NCBI GenBank assembly: GCA_002509745.1
Contig: DAWK01000103.1
Span: 1-29,720, forward strand
Source: Methanobacteriaceae archaeon UBA349
Lineage (GTDB): Archaea > Methanobacteriota > Methanobacteria > Methanobacteriales > Methanobacteriaceae
Direction: 5' to 3'
DNA length: 29,720 bases
Under the pieces are notes generated by a model, which saw only the letters and a program-made list of their open reading frames with translations, had not been told where the DNA came from and searched no databases. How positions within the stretch are numbered: position 1 is the stretch's first letter; each line of letters begins with the position of its first letter. This document shows positions 1 through 8,159 of the stretch, one piece after another. A program made the position numbers and the translations under genes.

Positions 1-119
1 TTAATTGCTCTGAAGGATATTGTAACTAATTATTAAATATGGTAACATTAATTTCATATTATCAAAAACAATGAATTTCATTAATATCAAGAATAAGAAA
101 TTGATTAAGGGGAAATTTT

Positions 120-1061
120 ATGAACGATTATATTATAGATGCCCAGGAAATCACCAAGGAGTATGATGGATTCAAAGCAGTGGATGGTTTGAATCTTCAA
201 ATAAAAAAAGGTGAAGTATTTGGCTTTTTAGGGCCAAATGGGGCTGGAAAAACCACATCCATTAGTATGATGGTGGGACTGCTTAAACCAACCAGTGGCC
301 AGATATTAATTGATGGTGTTAAAATTGAAAAAATTGACAAGGGTATGATTGGAATATGTCCTCAAGAACTGGTTCTTTGGGAACATTTAACTTGCCTGGA
401 AAGCCTTAAACTCATGGGAGACATGTATGAGGTTCCAGGTGCTATTTTAAAAGAGAGGGCTCAGAAATTATTGGAAGATCTTTTCTTAGATGAGAATGCT
501 AATACTCTAGTGATAAACCTTTCTGGGGGGATGAAACGGCGTTTAAATTTAGCTTTAGCATTAATACACTCTCCGGAGATAGTAGTTCTAGATGAACCCT
601 CTGAAGGTTTGGATCCCCAATCAAGGAGAGTTTTGTGGAACTTTATTAATTCTTTAAGGGATGATGAAGGCAAAACTGTAATTTTAACCACTCATTTAAT
701 GGATGAAGCTGACAAATTAAGTGACCGCATTGCCATTATTGACCATGGTAAACTATTGAGACTGGATACTCCTGAAAATCTAAAAAAAGATATTGGTGAA
801 GGGGATGTTGTGGAAATTCTTTTATCTAATCCTGAAGAGAATAATGGCGCCCTAAATATTTTGAAAGAAATGGAAGAAATAGAATCAGTCATAGAAATTA
901 ATAATAAATTGGATGTTCGGGCTTTAAATGCAGTTTCTAAACTTCCAGCTATTATGAAAATTTTGGAAGATGAAAAAATTTCAATTGAAGATTTATCAGT
1001 TCGACAAAACACTTTAGAAGACGTATTCATTGAATTAACTGGAACGGGGCTGCGAGAATGA
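120..1061 (+). CDS. ABC transporter ATP-binding protein (ABC-2 exporter family)
   Basis: ATPase subunit of a two-gene ABC-2 type exporter; it should power efflux of an unknown substrate by the permease encoded directly downstream. Seen in the 313-residue translation: Walker A GPNGAGKTT at about residues 38-46, Q-loop region CPQE, ABC signature LSGGM near residue 134, Walker B VVLDEP near 157 followed by the D-loop (GLDP), and an H-loop histidine in TTHLMDEAD. The last ~90 residues form the extra C-terminal domain usual in the CcmA/DrrA/NatA group. The ATG is preceded by AGGGG at 110-114, a usable ribosome binding site. The stop overlaps the next start (ATGA), indicating translational coupling. 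The family call is secure; the substrate (drug, lipid, sodium or other) cannot be read from the sequence. Confidence 0.93.
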   Translation: MNDYIIDAQEITKEYDGFKAVDGLNLQIKKGEVFGFLGPNGAGKTTSISMMVGLLKPTSGQILIDGVKIEKIDKGMIGICPQELVLWEHLTCLESLKLMGDMYEVPGAILKERAQKLLEDLFLDENANTLVINLSGGMKRRLNLALALIHSPEIVVLDEPSEGLDPQSRRVLWNFINSLRDDEGKTVILTTHLMDEADKLSDRIAIIDHGKLLRLDTPENLKKDIGEGDVVEILLSNPEENNGALNILKEMEEIESVIEINNKLDVRALNAVSKLPAIMKILEDEKISIEDLSVRQNTLEDVFIELTGTGLRE

Positions 1062-2353
1062 TTAAATTTTTAAGTATTGCTATAAAAGATTCTAAAGAAC
1101 TTTTAAGGGATCGAAAGGGCCTTTTCTTGATATTGGGGTTTCCTTTGTTTTTCATGTTAATATTTGGATTTGCTTTTGGTGGAATGGGCCAGGAAAATGA
1201 GACTCATAATTTGGCTATTGTGAATTATGATCAAGGAGCGGTATTTCCAACCACTAATGCAAAAATAAACTTTGGTAATAATCTTACCACGGTGCTAAAG
1301 GATACCAAGTACGAGGATAGTGAAACCCATATCTTTAATGTTACTAAAACAACTGAAAACAATGCCAATAACATAATTAAAAATAGTAATGCTGATGCTT
1401 TACTTATTATACCTAAAAACTTTTCTCAAGCCATGGTTAATTTATTAAGTTCGAATATTAATCAAAATGCCCTCTCAAGCAGTTCTAGTAGTGTTTCTTC
1501 AGGTTCTACTTCATCTAATTCAAATGTCACTGCTAAATTAATTATCAGAGGCGACAGTAGTTCGGTCAGCTTTGGTGTGTCTCAAGCCATTTTGGTAGGG
1601 ATTATTGGAAATTATCAGGATCAAGTAGTTAATAATGTGAAAAAAAGTGTTTCAGGTTCTTCTTCATCGCAGATTGAATATATAAAAACTGATGTGGAAT
1701 CTGCTTCAGGAACTAGCTCATTTACCACCTTTGACTTTTTAGCTCCTGGAATGATGGTTTTTGCCATACTTTTACTGGCCACTACGGTAGCTTCGGGTTT
1801 AACTCGGGAGGTAGAGTCTGGAACATTAAAAAGACTAAAATTATCTAAAATGAGGTCATTTGACCTTTTATTCGGAGGTTTAATACCTTGGTCTTTAATT
1901 GCTGCATTACAAATCTTGATACTCCTGGGAGTAGCCATAGCCATTGGTTTTCATTGGCAAGGTGGTACAAACTCCATAATTTTAGCCATGATTGTGGCCA
2001 TTATTGGAGGGGTCGCTTCTGTGGCTTTAGGAATGATAATTGCATCTTTTGCTCAAAATGACCGTCAAGCTACTAATTTAGGTACATTAGTAACGGTACC
2101 CGTATCTTTTTTATCTGGTGCATTTTTCCAGCTCCCTCAAGTGGTCATGGGTAATTTCATGGGAAACACGGTTGAAATATATGATCTACTACCATGGAGA
2201 CACACACTTTTAGCATTGAGGAGAATTCTTATATATGGTGGGAACTGGAATGATATTTCCTATCAAGTGGCTTGGATGGTTGTTCTTACCGTGATATTGT
2301 TTGTCATTGGTGTGGTGCTATTCTCTAAAATGAGACTACAAGCTGAAAAATAA
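1058..2353 (+). CDS. ABC-2 type transporter permease
   Basis: Membrane subunit pairing with the ATPase upstream (4-nt ATGA overlap). The 431 residues follow the ABC-2 membrane plan: one N-terminal transmembrane helix (about residues 22-42, after a basic amphipathic stretch ending RDRKG), a long extracytoplasmic region of roughly 180 residues, then five or so hydrophobic helices from about residue 225 to the end. The cytoplasmic loop after the second helix, with REVESGTLKRLKLSKM, is typical of ABC-2 permeases. The outer loop contains a Ser-rich low-complexity run (about residues 140-160). Together with the ATPase it forms a complete minimal exporter. Substrate unknown. Confidence 0.9.
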   Translation: MIKFLSIAIKDSKELLRDRKGLFLILGFPLFFMLIFGFAFGGMGQENETHNLAIVNYDQGAVFPTTNAKINFGNNLTTVLKDTKYEDSETHIFNVTKTTENNANNIIKNSNADALLIIPKNFSQAMVNLLSSNINQNALSSSSSSVSSGSTSSNSNVTAKLIIRGDSSSVSFGVSQAILVGIIGNYQDQVVNNVKKSVSGSSSSQIEYIKTDVESASGTSSFTTFDFLAPGMMVFAILLLATTVASGLTREVESGTLKRLKLSKMRSFDLLFGGLIPWSLIAALQILILLGVAIAIGFHWQGGTNSIILAMIVAIIGGVASVALGMIIASFAQNDRQATNLGTLVTVPVSFLSGAFFQLPQVVMGNFMGNTVEIYDLLPWRHTLLALRRILIYGGNWNDISYQVAWMVVLTVILFVIGVVLFSKMRLQAEK

Positions 2354-2438
2354 TTCAATATTTCTATTAATTAAATTTAATTGAATTTTTGGATTACTGG
2401 CAAAAAATCAATAAAAATGAATTATAGGGGACAATAAA

Positions 2439-3017
2439 GTGGCTGATGATAAAAAAATACACAAGCATGGTGGAAAATCAAGTAGTGAAATTCTAAGTGC
2501 TTCGGAAGTTTTAAAAAATGTAGGTTTAAAATCAGGCGATATAATTTTGGATGCTGGCAGTGGGGATGGGTTTATTTCACTAGAAGCATCAGAAATTGTA
2601 GGTGAAAATGGTGAAGTCTATGCTGCTGATGTTCACAAACCATCAATGGATATTCTTCGCCAGAAAATTGAAGAAAAAGATTTAAAAAATGTAAATCCGA
2701 TTCTAGCAGACATAACTTCCAGCATTCCTGTCGCAAATAAATCAATAGATCTATATCTCACCGCCAATGTTTTCCATGGGATAGTGGGTAATGCTGAATT
2801 AGATAGTACCATGAAAGAAATCAATCGAGTTTTAAAAGACGATGGAGTTTTAGCTATCGTGGAATTCATTAAAGAAGAAGGAATGCCTGGCCCACCAATG
2901 GATGTTCGTCTGGAACCACAAGATGTTGTAGATAATATTAAAAAATATGGCTTTATGGAAAAAGAAGTTAAGCAAACGGGGCCTTATCATTATGTGGTTT
3001 TAGCTTCTAAAAAATAA
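2439..3017 (+). CDS. Class I SAM-dependent methyltransferase
   Basis: Small (192 residues) Rossmann-fold methyltransferase of the UbiE/Methyltransf_11 type. Visible motifs: SAM-binding motif I LDAGSGDGF near residues 32-40, the acidic end of strand 2 (AADVHKPS), the motif around LADITSSIP, and the post-motif EINRVLKDDGVLAIVEF found in this class. Translation starts at GTG; TAGGGG lies 8 nt upstream at 2425-2430 and no ATG start fits the domain better. It follows the ABC exporter genes by 85 nt on the same strand and may share a transcript with them. The methyl acceptor is not predictable. A T-rich tract just after the stop (3024-3040) could end transcription. Confidence 0.85.
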   Translation: MADDKKIHKHGGKSSSEILSASEVLKNVGLKSGDIILDAGSGDGFISLEASEIVGENGEVYAADVHKPSMDILRQKIEEKDLKNVNPILADITSSIPVANKSIDLYLTANVFHGIVGNAELDSTMKEINRVLKDDGVLAIVEFIKEEGMPGPPMDVRLEPQDVVDNIKKYGFMEKEVKQTGPYHYVVLASKK

Positions 3018-3225
3018 AATCGATTTTTTTCTCTTTTTTGATACAAATTCATTAATTAATTTTTTTCATATTTTATTTTTAATTTTCATTAATTTATCTA
3101 ATTTAATTTCAAAAAAATAATATAATCTTAATTTTTAAAAATAAGAATGGAAATTTTAAACAAATAAAATTAAATAAAATGTTTGAATTATTTGTTTGAT
3201 TTTGTTTTGTTAATTAAATTTTATT

Positions 3226-3987
3226 TTAGTAAAGTGGAGTGTACTTTTCCAAAAAATCAGCATGATTTTTATCTAGCATTCTTAAAAGGGACATGTTCTG
3301 TGGGCAAGAACAAGATAAAGACTCAACCAGATTTCTAAGGGTCCCATTTTTTATATTTTCCCTTACTTCTCTAGTTACTAAATCCAAGGTTCTTTTATTA
3401 TATTCAAAAAGTTCATCTTGCTCTAACTGGTAAATCTGGTATTTTTCAAGGTTATATGAACTTCCAGGAGTCATCATAATATTCAGATAGCTGTAAAATT
3501 CACAAATGGCATCTGAAAATAGGTCTATCCCCATATATGAAATTATAGGTATGAAAGAGGCCTCGGCAAATGGGAAACACAGGGTTGTATTGGGGCTGAT
3601 AGATTCTCTTAAATCTGATATTATTTCTGCTATATCTCGTGGCCGCCGAACCAGCTCATCGGCATTGGCTATTAATAAAGTTTTATAACCCATTTCTTCC
3701 AGCTTTTGAGCACATTCAATTCTTAAATCTGAGTATTTGGCTCCATGAACAACTGCAAAAGCATTTTCAATAGATTTATCATCATCTTTGTATTCTGCTG
3801 CTTTTTCAATGGTCTTTTCAACAGACCATTCAGCCAATGATAAAGGAACATCATAGGCCATGGGTTCATCAGGGCATATTTCCATGGTTTTTGCATTGAT
3901 TATGGTGGGAGTTTTCAATTCTCCAATTTCTCCCATACGTGCAGGTCCATCATGGCCTTTTATTTCAATATTTTTGTTTTTAGCCAT
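3226..3987 (-). CDS. Archaeosine synthase (ArcS/TgtA2) N-terminal-domain-like protein
   Basis: About 253 residues from the ATG at 3987. An in-frame TTG 51 nt further upstream also opens the frame, but it would add a non-conserved leader and has no better ribosome site. The start IEIKGHDGPARMG and TPTIIN match the opening of TGT-family tRNA-ribosyltransferases and ArcS. The middle (VVHGAKYSDLR, LIANADELVRRPRDIAEII, LRESISPNTTLCFPFAEA) matches my recollection of the ArcS amino-terminal part. The end (GTLRNLVES, MSLLRMLDK, FLEKYTP) is like the segment that closes the TGT-like domain. The catalytic lysine-containing and PUA domains of full ArcS are absent, so this is a stand-alone domain. It may be one half of a split ArcS, an accessory subunit, or a paralogue with another job. 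Family placement is by motif memory, not alignment. Confidence 0.6.
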   Translation of the reverse strand: MAKNKNIEIKGHDGPARMGEIGELKTPTIINAKTMEICPDEPMAYDVPLSLAEWSVEKTIEKAAEYKDDDKSIENAFAVVHGAKYSDLRIECAQKLEEMGYKTLLIANADELVRRPRDIAEIISDLRESISPNTTLCFPFAEASFIPIISYMGIDLFSDAICEFYSYLNIMMTPGSSYNLEKYQIYQLEQDELFEYNKRTLDLVTREVRENIKNGTLRNLVESLSCSCPQNMSLLRMLDKNHADFLEKYTPLY

Positions 3988-4261
3988 TTTATCGCCATTA
4001 TTTATAATTTTTACATGTAAATTTATTTGTGATTTCAATTTTACTTAATTTATAAAATATTTAGACTGATTTATCAAATTAAACTTCTAGATTTAATTCT
4101 ATATCTTTTAATTAGATAATTTAATTGTATTATATTATATGAATCTTGTTTAATAAAACATGTGAATTCCATTAAATTAACCTGAAAATAATTTTAATAA
4201 TATTAATTTTTACATCTTTTTTAAATTATTATTTTTAAATTAAAAATCTAATTAATCCCCT

Positions 4262-4310
4262 GTGTAACTAAAAAGGTTACACTAAGCAAAATTTTAGGAA
4301 CCTTTATATA
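4262..4310 (+). promoter_or_regulatory. hdrCB promoter: dyad plus TATA box
   Basis: A strong archaeal TATA element (CTTTATATA) ends at 4310, predicting transcription start near 4330-4337 and a leader of about 55-60 nt before hdrC. Just upstream, at 4262-4282, is a perfect inverted repeat GTGTAAC-N7-GTTACAC. Its 3' edge is about 20 bp from the TATA box, a position suited to a regulator acting on TBP/TFB recruitment. A second possible TATA (GGATATAAAT) lies at 4312-4320. The rest of the 4039-4391 gap is A/T spacer with no credible ORF. Confidence 0.6.
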
Positions 4311-4391
4311 TGGATATAAATCACAGTTTAATAAGAGAATCCGAGGTTTAAATATAAATAAAACCTGTGAATATTCAAGGTGTGAAAACTA

Positions 4392-5246
4392 ATGTCCGTA
4401 TTAAAACGCCTTAAAAATATGTTAACCGGGGAAAAAGAAGAGGAAGCAGAAGAGAAGAACTCAGAATCATCTGATAAAAAATCTCCTGAAGCTAAATCTT
4501 CTGAAACTTCAAGCAAAACTAAGGAAAAAACTTCTAAAAAATCTAAAAAAGGAAAAAAGGAAACTAAGGCTTCTGGAAAACCTAAAGAGAAAATAGAAGA
4601 AACTAAAACCAAAAAAAGTGAAGCTGAAGATTCAAAAATCCCTACTGTAACTGAAGAAGAAAAACCAAAATCTAAAGTGAGTGATAATATGAGTTTATTG
4701 CAAAAAGATGAAAACTTAATGAAATCTGATGCTAAAGACAAAGAGTTTTCCGAAACAATCAAAGCAGCTGGCGGTGACAGTTTAGAATACTGTTTCCAAT
4801 GTGGGACCTGTACTGGATCCTGCCCATCTGGAAGGAGAACTCCTTACCGAGTCAGACAAATTATCAGAAAAACTAACATTGGATTAAAAGATGAAGTAAT
4901 TTCTGACCCTAACCTATGGATGTGTACCACCTGTTACGCTTGCCAAGAAAGATGCCCACGAGGTATCAAAATTGTGGATGTTGTGAAATTAGCCCGTAAC
5001 GAAGCAGCTAAAGCTGGATTCATGGCCCCTGCCCACAAAATGACTGGTAAATTCGTTATTGAAAGTGGACACGGTGTACCAATTAACGATGCTACCATGG
5101 AACTAAGAAAAAGAGTAGGCCTGGGCGAATTACCACCAACCACTCATTCTTTCCCTGAAGCTCTAGAAGAAGTGCAAACTATCTTAAAAACTACTGGATT
5201 TGACTCCCTGATTGGATACAACTGGGAAACAAAGGAAATAGAATAA
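4392..5246 (+). CDS. hdrC: CoB-CoM heterodisulfide reductase iron-sulfur subunit C, with N-terminal extension
   Basis: Subunit C of the soluble HdrABC complex, which reduces CoM-S-S-CoB and, in the MvhADG-HdrABC complex, drives ferredoxin reduction by flavin-based electron bifurcation. HdrC passes electrons to HdrB through two [4Fe-4S] clusters. Both binding motifs are present: C134, C137, C140, C144 and C178, C181, C184, C188, each followed by P. From about residue 100 onward the protein reads as ordinary HdrC (SLLQKDENL to the C-terminus, ~185 residues). Residues 1-99 are an extra segment: a short amphipathic start (SVLKRLKNMLTG), then a Lys/Glu/Ser-rich low-complexity tract. AGGTG at 4378-4382 serves the ATG at 4392. 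A second ATG at 4689, the canonical family start, has GTGAT just upstream (4681-4685), so two forms are possible. hdrB follows 21 nt later. Confidence 0.93.
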   Translation: MSVLKRLKNMLTGEKEEEAEEKNSESSDKKSPEAKSSETSSKTKEKTSKKSKKGKKETKASGKPKEKIEETKTKKSEAEDSKIPTVTEEEKPKSKVSDNMSLLQKDENLMKSDAKDKEFSETIKAAGGDSLEYCFQCGTCTGSCPSGRRTPYRVRQIIRKTNIGLKDEVISDPNLWMCTTCYACQERCPRGIKIVDVVKLARNEAAKAGFMAPAHKMTGKFVIESGHGVPINDATMELRKRVGLGELPPTTHSFPEALEEVQTILKTTGFDSLIGYNWETKEIE

Positions 5247-5267
5247 TCAATTTTAGGAGGATCAAAA

Positions 5268-6182
5268 ATGGAAATCGCATACTTCTTAGGATGTATTATG
5301 AACAACCGATACCCTGGTATCGAAAAAGCTACTCGAATCCTATTCGACAGATTAGACATTGGATTAAATGACATGGAAGGAGCTTCCTGCTGTCCTGCTC
5401 CTGGTGTATTTGGTTCTTTTGACAAAACTACTTGGGCTGCTATTGCTGCTCGTAACATTACCATTGCTGAAGATATGGGAAGCGACATCATGACCGAATG
5501 TAACGGTTGTTTTGGCTCCCTCTTCGAAACCAATCACATGTTAAAAGAAGACGAGGAAATGAAGGAAAAAATTAATGCCATCCTCGCCGAAACCGGAAGA
5601 GAATTCAAGGGAGATGTCAATGTTAGACACTTAGCTGAAGTGTTATACAATGATGTAGGTCTTGAAAAACTCGCTGAACTAGTTGACCAGCCATTAAACT
5701 TAAACGTTGCTGTTCACTACGGATGCCACTTCCTCAAACCAAGTGACGAAATTCAAATTGACAATGCTGAAAAGCCAACCATATTAGACGAAATCGTCGA
5801 AACTACTGGTGCAAAATCTGTTCCATATAAGGACAAAATGATGTGCTGTGGTGCTGGTGGTGGAGTAAGATCCAGAGACATTGATGTGGCTCTAGATTTC
5901 ACCAAAGAAAAACTCAACAACATGAAGGATGCTGGTGTAGACGCTATTGTAAACGTTTGTCCATTCTGTCACTTACAATTTGATGTAGGTCAAATGGAAA
6001 TTAAAAACAAATACGGCGATGAATTTGACATCCCTGTTTTCCACTTAGCTCAATTATTAGGTCTAGCTATGGGATTAGCTGGTGACGAATTAACTTTAGA
6101 CAGTCACCAAATCTGCACTGATGACGCTGTCAAAAAGTGCTTAGATTTCTCAGAATTTGATGAAGTCACTGGTGGAGAATAA
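5268..6182 (+). CDS. hdrB: CoB-CoM heterodisulfide reductase subunit B
   Basis: Catalytic subunit that cleaves the CoM-S-S-CoB heterodisulfide at two noncubane [4Fe-4S] clusters. The two CCG domains (PF02754) are intact: C9, C41-C42, C78, C81 in the first half and C153, C193-C194, C231, C234 in the second, with the signatures CCPAPG and CCGAGGG. Length 304 is usual for the family. AGGAGGATC at 5253-5261 is a strong ribosome binding site. It forms an operon with hdrC. In Methanobacteriales hdrA is encoded elsewhere, which fits its absence here. C-ending codons (TTC, ATC, AAC) are more frequent than in neighbouring genes, as expected for a highly expressed methanogenesis enzyme. Confidence 0.97.
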   Translation: MEIAYFLGCIMNNRYPGIEKATRILFDRLDIGLNDMEGASCCPAPGVFGSFDKTTWAAIAARNITIAEDMGSDIMTECNGCFGSLFETNHMLKEDEEMKEKINAILAETGREFKGDVNVRHLAEVLYNDVGLEKLAELVDQPLNLNVAVHYGCHFLKPSDEIQIDNAEKPTILDEIVETTGAKSVPYKDKMMCCGAGGGVRSRDIDVALDFTKEKLNNMKDAGVDAIVNVCPFCHLQFDVGQMEIKNKYGDEFDIPVFHLAQLLGLAMGLAGDELTLDSHQICTDDAVKKCLDFSEFDEVTGGE

Positions 6183-6206
6183 TTCTCCCCATTTTTTCTT
6201 TTATTT
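6174..6206 (+). terminator. Hairpin and T-run terminator of hdrCB
   Basis: GGAGA (6174-6178) and TCTCC (6184-6188) form a stem across the hdrB stop codon; the arms extend to GGAGAAT/ATTCTCC if read as a palindrome. TTTTTTCTTTT follows at 6192-6202. T-runs terminate archaeal RNA polymerase, and the hairpin may protect the 3' end of an abundant mRNA. Confidence 0.55.
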
Positions 6207-6453
6207 ATTGTTAGGATTAATTGAATTTGCATTCCTTTTAGAATTAATTTTTGGATTTTTTTAATTATTATTATTTTTATTACCAAATTTTATAATTCAT
6301 AAAATTTCATTTTTAATAAAAATTTATTTAAAGGAATTTTACAAATATATACTATTGATATTCATTAAGTTTCATGGAATTAATATAAAATAAAATTCCA
6401 GTTTCTTATGAATGTTCAAATTATATTTAAAAACATAATCAAGAGGTGTTTTC

Positions 6454-6720
6454 ATGTTTATTGCGACTCTCACAGGAATATTTGAATTCAAGGATTTACC
6501 TGAGGAATATGGATCTTTTGCACAATATAAGGCTGGATTGGAGAAAAGAGAAATCAAGGATAATGATGAAATCGCTGTTTTAAACATACAAGGCACAGAG
6601 AGTTATCATATTCTTTTCTTAGATTCTTATAAAGATATAAAAGAAATTCAAGACGAATTGAAAGCTGCCGATGCTAAAGTTAATCACACTACCTTAAAAA
6701 TACTGGAAGGACATTTATGA
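6454..6720 (+). CDS. DUF749-like small conserved methanogen protein
   Basis: 88-residue soluble protein starting FIATLTGIFEFKDLPEEYG. I place it in DUF749 (PF05370), a family of short proteins confined to methanogens; this rests on recalled similarity. From memory, the gene after hdrB in Methanothermobacter thermautotrophicus (MTH1880) is a member with a solved structure, so the synteny supports the call. No catalytic motif is visible. GAGGTG at 6443-6448 precedes the ATG by a good distance. A TATA-like AAATATATA at 6343-6351 suggests its own promoter, separate from hdrCB. Its stop overlaps the next start (ATGA), so the two small proteins are probably made together. Function unknown. Confidence 0.65.
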   Translation: MFIATLTGIFEFKDLPEEYGSFAQYKAGLEKREIKDNDEIAVLNIQGTESYHILFLDSYKDIKEIQDELKAADAKVNHTTLKILEGHL

Positions 6721-7247
6721 GTAGTGGTATTCCAGTAGAGCAAACCTGGCTGATTCTGGTTGACTTATTAACTGATTTGAAAAAAAAAGGTGTGGATGTT
6801 CCTACCAAAATCAATGAAGATATAAGATTAATAAAAACATCAATTAACTTTTATAAATCAGATCCCACTCATCCAGATACTATCAAAGAACTAGATAGGA
6901 TAAATGATTCCATAAATTCTATTCAAAATACTTTAATGGATTTTGCGGAAACTATTGGAAAAAATTATTATACGGAATGGCTTGAAAAACTCAAAAAAGC
7001 TTCTTTAGGAGAGGAAGTCTATAAAACACATGAAACCAAATCACGTTTTATTGTAGGTGCACCTCCGGGATTCCAGGTTGCCAGGATAACTTTAAAAGAA
7101 CCCCTGGCTGAGGACCGAGTTCAAGAAATTGCAGAAGAAAACAATTTAATAATAGAATTTGAGAAAGATGAAGTTATTGCTATTTATGGTGATTCTGCAA
7201 ATGTAAAAAGCGGATTAAAAGAAATTGGATCTTTTTTTAAGGATTAA
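6717..7247 (+). CDS. DUF2096-like conserved methanogen protein
   Basis: 176-residue soluble protein, translationally coupled (4-nt overlap) to the DUF749-like gene. Residues 1-110 look largely helical (EQTWLILVDLLTDLKKKGVDVPTKI, then an amphipathic helix and ETIGKNYYTEWLEKLKKA). The last ~70 residues look alpha/beta (SRFIVGAPPGF, ARITLKEPL, IIEFEKDEVIAIYGD). I recognise the DUF2096 pattern (PF09869), known only from methanogens. No cysteine, metal or nucleotide motif is evident. Location after hdrCB suggests, but does not show, a link to methanogenesis. It could equally be an unrelated conserved neighbour. Confidence 0.6.
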   Translation: MSSGIPVEQTWLILVDLLTDLKKKGVDVPTKINEDIRLIKTSINFYKSDPTHPDTIKELDRINDSINSIQNTLMDFAETIGKNYYTEWLEKLKKASLGEEVYKTHETKSRFIVGAPPGFQVARITLKEPLAEDRVQEIAEENNLIIEFEKDEVIAIYGDSANVKSGLKEIGSFFKD

Positions 7248-7373
7248 ATATTTCTTTTATTCTATTTCTTTTAATTAAATTTTATAAATTTTGAGATTAT
7301 ATCCATGTTTTTTTTTATTTATTATTAATTAACATTAAAAAATTTCTTAGACCAGATATGGTGGGTGATTAAT

Positions 7374-8039
7374 ATGAATATTTTAGCAATTAGTGATTTA
7401 CATGGTTCTACGCATAAAGCTTTAAATAATTATTTAAAGAATAATAAAATAGATTTAATTGTCATAGCTGGAGATATAACTGATTTTGGCCCTGCAGAGC
7501 TTGCAGAAGACATATTAAATGAAATTTCTTCATATGGTATTCCTGTTGTTGCTATTCCTGGAAATTGTGACCCTCAAGGAGTTTCTAGTCAATTGGATAA
7601 TTCTAAGGCCATAAATATTCATGGGAAAAGCACGACGGTAAAAAATGTTGGCATCTGTGGATTTGGGGGATCTAATCTCACTCCCTTTGATACTCCATTG
7701 GAATTTGGTGAAATTGAAATTTTTGAGGAATTGGATAAAATAATGGTGGAAATGAAGGACCAAGATATTAAAATTCTGGTTACACACGCCCCTCCTTTAA
7801 ATACAAATGCGGATAAACTACCTAATGGTGATCACGTAGGCAGTGAAAGCATCCGGAAAATTATAGAGGACTATAAGCCAAATATTAATATTTGTGGACA
7901 TATTCATGAAGCACAATCCATTGATCAAATTGGTGAAACAATCATATTAAATCCCGGTCAAATTATGGATGGTGGAGCTTGTCTGGTTCAAATTGATGAC
8001 GAAACTAACATAATCGACTCCAAAATAATCAAATTATGA
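7374..8039 (+). CDS. Calcineurin-like metallophosphoesterase (YfcE/Icc type)
   Basis: Two-metal phosphoesterase of about 221 residues. The full set of metal motifs is present: DLH (ISDLHGS), GD (IAGDITDFG), GNCD, THAPP and GHIH. Start: the ATG at 7374 is preceded by GGTGAT at 7364-7369. The frame also opens at a GTG at 7365, but that GTG lies inside the ribosome binding site and is not the start. The substrate cannot be deduced; relatives hydrolyse phosphodiesters such as cyclic nucleotides. It follows the two small methanogen genes on the same strand after a 126-nt AT-rich gap. Confidence 0.85.
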   Translation: MNILAISDLHGSTHKALNNYLKNNKIDLIVIAGDITDFGPAELAEDILNEISSYGIPVVAIPGNCDPQGVSSQLDNSKAINIHGKSTTVKNVGICGFGGSNLTPFDTPLEFGEIEIFEELDKIMVEMKDQDIKILVTHAPPLNTNADKLPNGDHVGSESIRKIIEDYKPNINICGHIHEAQSIDQIGETIILNPGQIMDGGACLVQIDDETNIIDSKIIKL

Positions 8040-8159
8040 TTATATGCTTATTGATCTATTTAATTAAAATTATTTTTAAATTGTTAGAGATAAATTGAAA
8101 AGTATATTAAACGGTAATTACTATTTAAATATAGTATATACTTTTTTTAAGGTGAAATA

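Noticed and set aside
4328..4762. 144-codon open frame antisense to the hdrC extension
   Set aside because: The Ser/Phe-rich translation is the mirror of the Lys/Glu-rich sense strand, and it has no ribosome site; hdrC on the plus strand explains the sequence.
7365..7373. GTG start three codons upstream of the phosphoesterase ATG
   Set aside because: The GTG is part of the GGTGAT ribosome site for the ATG at 7374; the same logic excludes the upstream starts at 17510, 21313, 25569 and 28548.
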